Shown in pieces: positions 24,271 through 30,548 of a stretch of DNA of 45,644 nucleotides (positions are counted from its first letter, which is position 1; every line of letters begins with the position of its first letter). The stretch lies in contig JAHHRY010000011.1 in the NCBI GenBank assembly GCA_020025535.1, positions 1-45,644 of the forward strand, in the 5' to 3' direction. Made by a program: the position numbers and the translations under genes. A model generated the notes under the pieces. It was given only the letters and a program-made list of their open reading frames with translations, had not been told where the DNA came from and did no database searches. This DNA is from Oscillospiraceae bacterium. Its GTDB lineage: Bacteria; Bacillota; Clostridia; Oscillospirales; Oscillospiraceae.

Positions 24271-24316
24271 TCTACTGGTAGAGTCCTGTAGAATTTCACT
24301 CTACTGCCAGTAGAGT
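24271..24316 (-). promoter_or_regulatory. Tandem dyad upstream of the degV promoter
   Basis: Two related palindromes: TCTACTGGTAGAG (centre about 24276.5) and ACTCTACTGCCAGTAGAGT (24298-24316, centre 24307), each followed by TCC. The centres are about 30 bases apart, close to three helical turns, and lie 36 or more bases upstream of the -35. They could be a two-site activator or repressor target, or RNA hairpins in the malic-enzyme trailer. Confidence 0.45.
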
Positions 24317-24360
24317 CCCTGTTTTTGGGGCTTTTAGGGCCCTTTTCTGCTATATAGAAA

Positions 24361-24392
24361 GCGCCGCAACAATTTTTCTCTTGCCGCGGCGC
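24361..24392 (-). terminator. Probable terminator after malic enzyme
   Basis: GCGCCG (24361-24366) pairs with CGGCGC (24387-24392) with further CAA/TTG pairing inside; on the minus strand TTTCTATAT follows. The T run is weak. Confidence 0.5.
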
Positions 24393-24420
24393 CGACATAC
24401 AGACTTAACAGACAGACTTA

Positions 24421-25593
24421 TCAGATTCTTGCGACACCGGTAGCACGGGCAGCTTCTGCCACCGCTTTTGCCACCGCAGTACCCACTCTGGGATCAAACG
24501 CCTTGGGGATGATATTGTCCGCATTCAGCTCTTCGTCAGGAATCAGGTCGGCAATGGCTCTGGCAGCAGCCATTTTCATTTCCTCGTTGATATCGGATGC
24601 GCGAACATCGAAAGCGCCGCGGAAAATACCGGGGAAAGCCAGCACATTATTGATTTGATTGGGGTAGTCACTGCGGCCCGTAGAAACGATTTTTGCGCCG
24701 CCCGCCTTGGCATCCTCCGGGAAGATTTCCGGGGTGGGATTTGCACAGGCAAATACGATTGCATCCCGGTTCATGGTAGCCACCATTTCCTTTGTAATGA
24801 CGCCGGGAGCGGAAGTTCCGATGAACACATCGGCACCCACCAGCTTCTCCCCCAAAGTGCCGGGTGTCTGATCGGGATTGGTGCAGCGGGCCATCTCCGC
24901 CTGTGCCCAGTTCATTCCCTCTGCTCCCACATACAGGGCGCCCTGCTTATCACACATGGTAATGTTCTTAAAGCCGGCAGAAAGCAGCAGCTTGACAATG
25001 GAAATACCGGCGGCACCGGCACCGACGGTAACGATCTTGACCTCTTCCTTTTTCTTGCCCACTACCTTCAGTGCATTGGTGAGGCCGGCAAGAGTAATCA
25101 CAGCAGTACCGTGCTGGTCATCATGGAAAATAGGAATGTCGCATTTTTCCTTCAGCTTGCGTTCGATTTCAAAACAGCGGGGAGCCGAAATATCCTCCAG
25201 ATTCACGCCGCCAAAGGAACCGGAAATCATGTAGACAGTATTGACAAATTCGTCCACATCCTTGCTCTTAATGCACAGAGGAAACGCGTCCACATCCGCG
25301 AACGCCTTGAAAAGAGCACATTTGCCTTCCATAACGGGCATACCCGCCTCGGGGCCGATATCCCCCAGACCCAGCACTGCGGAGCCGTCGGTAATCACGG
25401 CGCAGAGATTGTGCCGTCTTGTAAGCTCATAGGATTTATTGACATCTTTTTTGATTTCCAGACAGGGCTGTGCCACACCGGGGGTATAGGCAAGGGAAAG
25501 ATCTTCCTTGGTTGCCACAGGCACCTTTGCTATTACTTCAATTTTTCCTTTCCACTGCTGATGCAGACGCAGGGATTCTTTTGCGTAATCCAC
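24421..25593 (-). CDS. NAD(P)-dependent malic enzyme
   Basis: 390-residue oxidative decarboxylase converting malate to pyruvate and CO2. Visible: LAYTPGVAQPC, GLGDIGPEAGMPVMEGK, PIFHDDQHGTAV, the Rossmann motif GAGAAGISIVKLL, FACANPTPEI, and the C-terminal NNVLAFPGIFRGAFD. The short bacterial form, without the phosphotransacetylase domain of long MaeB proteins, is typical of Firmicutes. GTG 25593 is chosen as the start: AAGGAG lies nine bases upstream and the product then begins VDYAKESLRLHQQWKGK, as in relatives. Upstream ATGs at 25614 and 25602 are less well spaced, and anything further upstream would run into the promoter. Confidence 0.94.
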   Translation of the reverse strand: MDYAKESLRLHQQWKGKIEVIAKVPVATKEDLSLAYTPGVAQPCLEIKKDVNKSYELTRRHNLCAVITDGSAVLGLGDIGPEAGMPVMEGKCALFKAFADVDAFPLCIKSKDVDEFVNTVYMISGSFGGVNLEDISAPRCFEIERKLKEKCDIPIFHDDQHGTAVITLAGLTNALKVVGKKKEEVKIVTVGAGAAGISIVKLLLSAGFKNITMCDKQGALYVGAEGMNWAQAEMARCTNPDQTPGTLGEKLVGADVFIGTSAPGVITKEMVATMNRDAIVFACANPTPEIFPEDAKAGGAKIVSTGRSDYPNQINNVLAFPGIFRGAFDVRASDINEEMKMAAARAIADLIPDEELNADNIIPKAFDPRVGTAVAKAVAEAARATGVARI

Positions 25594-25663
25594 ACAGAAC
25601 ATCTCCTTATCCATAAATGCAGGAATCCGCCGTAAGGATCCTCTGCACACCGTAATCAATACG

Positions 25664-25692
25664 AGTATATGGCCATCCTCCCCAATTGTCAA
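25664..25692 (-). promoter_or_regulatory. Promoter for malic enzyme
   Basis: On the minus strand TTGACA (25692-25687), 17-base spacer, TATACT (25669-25664). The start point near 25657 rules out longer protein starts. Confidence 0.8.
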
Positions 25693-25693
25693 T

Positions 25694-25958
25694 ATTTTCT
25701 ATCTGCTGCCCCAGAAAAAACTATTCTCCATAACAAACTAAAAAACTTCAGAGATTTTGCTGTGTGCCTGTAAAGCAGCAGACAGCTGACTGAGCTGTTG
25801 CTTTTATCTTCCAAGTTCCCCGACGGAGCAGTGCATATCCGTTCAGGTTGTCTTTCTGCCAAAAATGTGATACAGTTAAGTACATAGCAATGTAAATCCC
25901 TGTTATTCAGAGGGATGATTCGGCAGAGCTTTCTTCCATATTCAAACAAATGCGGCTG
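25694..25958. other. Non-coding stretch upstream of malic enzyme
   Basis: About 265 bases with no supported gene. A minus-strand open frame of 90 codons spans it but begins inside a terminator, lacks a ribosome-binding site and runs into the malic-enzyme promoter. A bulged hairpin near 25772-25806 (ACAGCT/AGCTGT plus AAAGCA/TGCTTT, then TTTTAT) is terminator-like on the plus strand. Confidence 0.4.
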
Positions 25959-25993
25959 CAAAAAGGGCGTATCGAAAATTCGATACGCCCTTT
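25959..25993 (-). terminator. Terminator of the small minus-strand transcript
   Basis: AAAGGGCGTATCG and CGATACGCCCTTT form a perfect 13-bp stem around AAAATT; on the minus strand TTTTT follows. Confidence 0.8.
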
Positions 25994-26063
25994 AATTGTT
26001 TCGATACACGGGTATTTCTGCAGCTTTTTCATCAAAAATCGGCAGCTATACAGCCGCCGAACA
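25959..26063 (-). ncRNA. Candidate small RNA of about 100 nt
   Basis: A near-consensus promoter (26069-26098, minus) directs transcription toward a strong terminator at 25962-25993 with no start codon and reading frame in between. The predicted transcript starts near 26062 and ends in the T run at about 25959. It begins with the GC-rich segment TGTTCGGCGGCTGTATAGC and ends in the terminator hairpin. No known RNA family is recognised. It diverges from the larger structured RNA at 26209. Confidence 0.5.
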
Positions 26064-26068
26064 GATTT

Positions 26069-26098
26069 ATTATATCAGGTGCATACGCACTTTGTCAA
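26069..26098 (-). promoter_or_regulatory. Strong promoter without a downstream gene
   Basis: On the minus strand consensus TTGACA (26098-26093), 18-base spacer, consensus TATAAT (26074-26069). Confidence 0.75.
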
Positions 26099-26173
26099 CG
26101 GTTACCGTCCTCTTGACGTGTAATTCTGTAATTCACACAAATACACTCCATGGATTTCATACAGGATTGCGGA

Positions 26174-26202
26174 TTGAAAAAACGCAATCCGTTTGTTATA
26201 TT
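26174..26202 (+). promoter_or_regulatory. Promoter of the structured RNA
   Basis: TTGAAA 26174-26179, 17-base spacer, TATATT 26197-26202; expected start near 26209. Confidence 0.75.
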
Positions 26203-26208
26203 ATAGTC

Positions 26209-26495
26209 AGAAAGGGTGATACCAATGTACAGGTAACAACACCTGAAGCTCACAGGCAAAGCTCTTGAGCTGACAGACGATTACTTTCCATAATCAGAGA
26301 AGTTCCGGTGTATATAAGTGGACTCGCTTGAGAGTGGTGGATGAAGATGATAATGATTGGGAATGGATGTATGGTAGAAAGTAACGTCTGAATCTGTAGA
26401 AACGTGAGGTAGCCAAAGATGATCGAACCCAAGCAGGAAGAGGGATAGCCCCTGACTGACAGACCAAGCGGATGATCAGTCGGGGGCTATTTCTC
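26209..26495 (+). ncRNA. Candidate structured non-coding RNA of about 285 nt
   Basis: Transcription unit with its own promoter and terminator and no credible reading frame. Visible helices: CAGGT (26230-26234) with ACCTG (26241-26245); AGCTC (26247-26251) with GAGCT (26267-26271); a long-range 14-bp helix, CAGACG plus TTACTTTC (26274-26279, 26281-26288; A26280 bulged) with GAAAGTAACGTCTG (26377-26390); a small ACTC/GAGT hairpin (26322-26335) inside it; and the terminal 26446-26489 stem. It is not tmRNA, RNase P or SRP RNA by their conserved motifs. It could belong to a known Clostridia RNA class such as raiA or 6S, which I cannot decide by eye. Confidence 0.6.
26446..26494 (+). terminator. 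Terminator of the structured RNA
   Basis: TAGCCCCTGACTGA (26446-26459) pairs with TCAGTCGGGGGCTA (26476-26489, one wobble and one extra G), followed by TTTCT. Confidence 0.7.
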
Positions 26496-26637
26496 TGCCC
26501 AAATGACTGTGCGTTTCTTCCCGGACAACCCGATCACGGACATTCGCAATCCATGCCGGCGACGCCTGCAGTATGCCTGCGGGTGTTTTCTTTTTGTCCG
26601 CAAAGCATATAATCCCACTGTAACTTTCAGTAATCTC

Positions 26638-26666
26638 TTTTCATTTCACCATCGATCTGCTATAAT
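26638..26666 (+). promoter_or_regulatory. Promoter for the nitroreductase
   Basis: TATAAT at 26661-26666 with a weak -35, TTTTCA at 26638-26643, spacer 17. The start codon is 30 bases downstream. Confidence 0.55.
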
Positions 26667-26695
26667 ATTCAAAATTTATATCGGGAGGTTACACG

Positions 26696-27223
26696 ATGAA
26701 CTTCTTGGAAATCGCGCAGGCCCGCCAGTCCTGCCGCAGTTATAACCAGACAAAACCTGTGGAACAGGAAAAGCTGGACGCCGTTCTGGAGGCCGTCCGG
26801 CTGGCTCCGTCTGCCTGTAACGGTCAGCCCTATCATATCACTTTATGCCGCGGGGAGACCGCCAAAGCCGTCGCTGCAGCCGTCACAGGTATGGGCATGA
26901 ACAAATTCGCCGTTCAGGCACCGATCATGCTGGTCATTTCCGAAATGCCCTATGTAAAAACCGCCGCCGTAGGTTCCAAAGTCAAGAAAAACGACTATCG
27001 TTCCATGGACATTGGAATTGCCGCAGCTTATCTGACTGCGGAGGCCGCCGCTCAGGGGCTTGGCACCTGCATTCTGGGCTGGCTGGACGACGAAAAGATC
27101 CGCCAAATCTGTGACCTCAAATACCCGGTGCGGCTGGTCATCTCTTTGGGCTACGCCAAGGAGAACGATGTTCTGCGTCCCAAGAAGCGGAAGGCTCTGG
27201 AAGAGCTGGTAAGCGAAAAATAA
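26696..27223 (+). CDS. Nitroreductase family protein
   Basis: 175-residue flavoenzyme. The N-terminal FMN-binding region (ARQSCRSY; residues 30-50 with APSACNGQPYHI) and the C-terminal IAAAYLTAEAAAQGLGTCILG and LVISLGYAKE segments identify the NfsA/NfsB-like superfamily. Members reduce nitro compounds, quinones or flavins with NAD(P)H; true substrate unknown. GGGAGG lies about eight bases before ATG. A second flavin oxidoreductase gene follows after 48 bases in the same direction, so the two probably form one unit. Confidence 0.9.
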   Translation: MNFLEIAQARQSCRSYNQTKPVEQEKLDAVLEAVRLAPSACNGQPYHITLCRGETAKAVAAAVTGMGMNKFAVQAPIMLVISEMPYVKTAAVGSKVKKNDYRSMDIGIAAAYLTAEAAAQGLGTCILGWLDDEKIRQICDLKYPVRLVISLGYAKENDVLRPKKRKALEELVSEK

Positions 27224-27271
27224 GCATTAATCATCCGTCAACGGATTCTGCAGCATATTGGAGGGAATAAC

Positions 27272-27889
27272 ATGAAAGTTCTGATGATTAACGGCAGTCC
27301 CAGAGCCAACGGCAACACCGCTCTGGCTCTGAAGGAAATGGAAAAGGTTTTTATTGCAGAAGGTCTGGAAGTAGAGACCGTTCAGGCAGGACACCTGGAC
27401 ATCCGCGGCTGTATCGGCTGCGGCCAGTGCAGAAAGCTGAAAAAATGTGTTTTTGATGACATTGTCAACCAGCTGGCCCCCAAATTTGCCGTTTGTGACG
27501 GCTTGGTTCTGGCCACCCCTGTATATTACGCCTCTGCCAACGGCTCATTGATCGCATTGCTGGACCGCCTGTGGCACAGCACATTTTTTGACAAGAGCAT
27601 GAAAGTGGGTGCCAGCATAGCCGTTGCCAGAAGAGGCGGATGCTCCGCCACCTTCGATGAGCTGAACAAGTATTTTACCATCTCGGGAATGCCGATTGCA
27701 TCCAGTCAATACTGGAACAGCGTCCATGGCGGCGCTCCCGGCGAAGCAGCCGAAGACCTGGAAGGATTGCAGACCATGCGTGTTCTGGCAAGAAACATGA
27801 CTTTCCTGATGAAGAGCATCGCTCTGGGCAAGGAAAAATACGGCCTTCCGGAAAAGGAAGACCGCATAAACACCAACTACATTCGATAA
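27272..27889 (+). CDS. Flavodoxin-family NAD(P)H-dependent oxidoreductase
   Basis: 205-residue protein with a flavodoxin-like fold. The N-terminal phosphate-binding loop INGSPRANGNTA binds FMN. The cysteine cluster in RGCIGCGQCRKLKKCVFDD is typical of the iron-sulfur-flavoprotein-like branch, and TPVYYASANGSL forms the second flavin loop. Likely an FMN-dependent reductase for redox balance or detoxification alongside the nitroreductase. GGAGGG lies about seven bases before ATG. A shared terminator separates it from the converging tex gene. Confidence 0.9.
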   Translation: MKVLMINGSPRANGNTALALKEMEKVFIAEGLEVETVQAGHLDIRGCIGCGQCRKLKKCVFDDIVNQLAPKFAVCDGLVLATPVYYASANGSLIALLDRLWHSTFFDKSMKVGASIAVARRGGCSATFDELNKYFTISGMPIASSQYWNSVHGGAPGEAAEDLEGLQTMRVLARNMTFLMKSIALGKEKYGLPEKEDRINTNYIR

Positions 27890-27903
27890 TCCCGCGCAAA
27901 AAC

Positions 27904-27938
27904 AAAGGGCAAAACCTCACGGAAGGTTTTGCCCTTTT
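27904..27938. terminator. Bidirectional terminator between the oxidoreductase and tex
   Basis: AAAGGGCAAAACCT (27904-27917) with AGGTTTTGCCCTTT (27924-27937), loop CACGGA, A and T flanks on both sides. Confidence 0.85.
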
Positions 27939-27945
27939 GCTGTTT

Positions 27946-30084
27946 TTACTTTTTCTTGGCCTGCTTCATGGAAAGACTGATGCGATGACGCTTTTCGTCC
28001 ACTTCCAGCACCATAACCTGCACCACATCGCCCACTTTCACTGCTTCACTGGGGTGACGCAGACGGCGGTCACAGACCTGAGAGATATGTACCAGACCAT
28101 CCTGATGGACGCCGATATCTACAAACACGCCAAAGTCGATGACGTTGCGGACCGTGCCGCTGAGGATCATGCCCGGCTTCAGGTCCTTGATTTCCAGCAC
28201 ATCCTTCCGCAGGATGGGGGCAGGAAGCTCATCACGAGGGTCACGGCCGGGTTTGCTCAGTTCCTTGGCAATATCGATCAGGGTCGGCTCACCGACGCCG
28301 CAGCGCTGGGCAGCGGCAGCCGTGCCGAAGGCTTCCAGGCACTGGGGCAGGTCCGCCAGATTGTCTCCTTTTTTCCGATCCAGAAGGGTCAGCAGCTCCT
28401 TGGCAGCCCCATAAGACTCAGGATGGATGCCTGTATTGTCCAGCAGTTCCTTGCTCTCCGGCACCCGTAGGAAACCTGCGGACTGCTGAAATGCCTTTGC
28501 ACCCAGCTTGGGCACCTTTTTCAGCTGTGTACGGCTGGTGAAAGCACCGTTCTCTTCTCGGTAGGCGACAATATTTTTTGCCGTTGTGGCATTCAGTCCG
28601 GAAACCTGCTGCAGCAGACTGCGGGAGGCCGTATTCACATCCACACCCACGGCATTGACGCAGTCCTCCACCACGGCGTTCAGCGCCGTATCCAGTTCCT
28701 TCTGAGGACAGTCATGCTGATACTGACCCACGCCGATGGCCTTGGGGTCGATTTTCACCAGTTCTGCCAGAGGGTCCTGCAGACGTCGGGCAATGGAGAC
28801 CGCGGAGCGGAGGTTTACATCATACTCCGGGAATTCCTCTGCTGCCAGAGGCGATGCAGAATACACGGAGGCACCCGCCTCGTTGACGATCATATAGCTG
28901 GCATCCGGGAAATCCCGCAGCATTTCCACCGCCATGGCCTCCGTCTCCCGGGATGCGGTTCCGTTGCCGATGGCGATATGGGTAACGTGCCATTTTCTCA
29001 TCAGCCCGGAGAGAACGGTAATGGCTTCCTGCTTTTTCCGTTCGCTGAAAGTCGGGTATACCACGGAGGTAGCCAGGACCTTGCCGGTCGCATCCACCAC
29101 CGCCACCTTGCAGCCGTTGCGGTATCCGGGGTCAAGGCCCATGGTGACAAAGCCCTTAACAGGGGGCTGCATCAGCAGGGGCTTCAGATTCAGGGCAAAA
29201 TTGGCAATTGCGCCCTGTGCAGCACGCTCCGTCAAATCGCTGCGGATTTCTCTCTGTACGGAAGGGAAAATCAGCCGGTCGTAAGCATCTTCCGCCGCAT
29301 TGCGGACAAACTGGGATACAAAAGCGCTGGGCTTCAGCGCTGCACGGCAAACCAGAGCCGCACCCTCATTGCCGGGTACGGTCACGGAAACCTTCAGGAT
29401 TTCTTCCTTTTCTCCCCGGTTGATTGCCAGGATCTGGTGATCCAGCAGTCTGGAGACAGGCGCAGAAAAATCATAATACAGTCGATAAACCGTATCCGCC
29501 TCAGGATCCGCCGCCTTGGACACCAGACTTCCGCGGCGTCCAATCAGCTCCCGCAGCTGCTTGCGGATAGCAGGGTCATCCGACAAGTTCTCTGCAATAA
29601 TATCATTGGCACCTGCCAGTGCCTCTTCCACCGTGTTAACGCCCTTCTCAGGATCGATATAAGACTGTGCAAGGCTCTCCGGGTCACTTCCGTCCTGTGC
29701 ATAAATTGCCTGTGCCAGAGGCTCCAGGCCTTTCTCACGAGCCATGGAACCACGGGTGCGGCGTTTCTGCTTATAGGGACGGTACAGATCCTCCACCTCG
29801 GCCAGCGTAGCGGCAGCATCGATGGCTGCGGACAGTTCTTCTGTCAGCTTTCCCTGCCCTTCGATGGCGTTTTTCACCTCATCCCGACGTCCCTGCAGAT
29901 TCCGCAGATATACCAGCCGGGTTTCCAGCGTACGAAGTACGGTATCATCCATTGCGCCGTGCATTTCCTTACGGTAACGGGCAATGAAAGGGATGGTATT
30001 GCCCTCATCGATCAGAGCAATCACGTTTTCCACATATTGTAATTTCTGCTCCAGTTCCTGAGACAGAATTTCTGCAATCGTCAT
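27946..30084 (-). CDS. tex: Tex-family RNA-binding transcription accessory protein
   Basis: 712-residue cytoplasmic nucleic-acid-binding protein. Domains in order: N-terminal helical Tex region (IPFIARYRKEMHGAMDD), YqgF/RNase H-like domain (VTMGLDPGYRNGCKVAVVD), helix-hairpin-helix region (LQQVSGLNATTAKNIVAYRE) and a C-terminal S1 domain (MILSGTVRNVIDFGVFVDIG; ISLSMKQ). The length matches the family. AAGGAG is seven bases before ATG, and an extended -10 (TGGTATGAT) lies just upstream. It is a monocistronic gene divergent from tRNA-Ala. Role in transcription, mRNA turnover or ribosome-associated functions is known for the family, not shown here. Confidence 0.95.
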   Translation of the reverse strand: MTIAEILSQELEQKLQYVENVIALIDEGNTIPFIARYRKEMHGAMDDTVLRTLETRLVYLRNLQGRRDEVKNAIEGQGKLTEELSAAIDAAATLAEVEDLYRPYKQKRRTRGSMAREKGLEPLAQAIYAQDGSDPESLAQSYIDPEKGVNTVEEALAGANDIIAENLSDDPAIRKQLRELIGRRGSLVSKAADPEADTVYRLYYDFSAPVSRLLDHQILAINRGEKEEILKVSVTVPGNEGAALVCRAALKPSAFVSQFVRNAAEDAYDRLIFPSVQREIRSDLTERAAQGAIANFALNLKPLLMQPPVKGFVTMGLDPGYRNGCKVAVVDATGKVLATSVVYPTFSERKKQEAITVLSGLMRKWHVTHIAIGNGTASRETEAMAVEMLRDFPDASYMIVNEAGASVYSASPLAAEEFPEYDVNLRSAVSIARRLQDPLAELVKIDPKAIGVGQYQHDCPQKELDTALNAVVEDCVNAVGVDVNTASRSLLQQVSGLNATTAKNIVAYREENGAFTSRTQLKKVPKLGAKAFQQSAGFLRVPESKELLDNTGIHPESYGAAKELLTLLDRKKGDNLADLPQCLEAFGTAAAAQRCGVGEPTLIDIAKELSKPGRDPRDELPAPILRKDVLEIKDLKPGMILSGTVRNVIDFGVFVDIGVHQDGLVHISQVCDRRLRHPSEAVKVGDVVQVMVLEVDEKRHRISLSMKQAKKK

Positions 30085-30170
30085 ATTTTTCTCCTTCTTT
30101 TGAAATCACGCTGTATCATACCACAATTTCTTGGGAAAGAAAAGGGAAAAAACTGTACCCACGGAAGAAC

Positions 30171-30199
30171 TTGACAAATCCCGTTAAGAAGCATATAAT
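30171..30199 (+). promoter_or_regulatory. Consensus promoter for tRNA-Ala
   Basis: TTGACA 30171-30176, 17-base spacer, TATAAT 30194-30199: a perfect match to the sigma-A consensus. Confidence 0.92.
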
Positions 30200-30212
30200 T
30201 TGAGCAGTGTAT

Positions 30213-30288
30213 GGGCTTGTAGCGCAGTTGGGAGCGCACCACATTCGCATTGTGGGGGTCGGGAGTTCGAATCTCCTCAAGTCCACCA
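30213..30288 (+). tRNA. tRNA-Ala (anticodon CGC)
   Basis: 76-nt cloverleaf. Acceptor GGGCTTG with CAAGTCC includes the G3-U70 wobble pair that identifies alanine tRNAs. Anticodon stem CCACA/TGTGG with loop TTCGCAT (anticodon 30246-30248, reads GCG), T arm GGGAG TTCGAAT CTCCT, encoded CCA. Confidence 0.95.
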
Positions 30289-30315
30289 GATTTTATCCCG
30301 CAAACATATGCGGGC

Positions 30316-30375
30316 AAGGCGCAGTACCGAACCGGAGCAGTTGATTCCTGTTTCCAAAAAGGTACTGCGCCTTTT
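30316..30375 (+). terminator. Terminator after tRNA-Ala
   Basis: AAGGCGCAGTACC (30316-30328) pairs with GGTACTGCGCC (30361-30371) across a 32-base loop region, followed by TTTT. Confidence 0.65.
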
Positions 30376-30500
30376 CCGTGCAAAAAATGATGCAGAACCG
30401 CTCCGGCTGTACTGAAACGGCAGCCATATCGGCCAAGCGGTTTTCCTCAGCAAGCCGGATTCCGATTGTTCCCCTGCCACGCCGGGTATCTTCACCCGAA

Positions 30501-30535
30501 AAAAAACACCGCATCCGGCCGGATGCGGTGTTTTT
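30501..30535 (-). terminator. Terminator of the endonuclease gene
   Basis: Near-perfect palindrome AAAAACACCGCATCC-GGCC-GGATGCGGTGTTTTT at 30502-30535; on the minus strand it lies just after the stop codon and ends in a T run. Confidence 0.85.
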
Positions 30536-30548
30536 CAGAAATCAGATA

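Noticed and set aside
25689..25961. Minus-strand open frame of 90 codons upstream of malic enzyme
   Set aside because: It starts in the arm of a terminator, lacks a ribosome-binding site and overlaps the malic-enzyme promoter.
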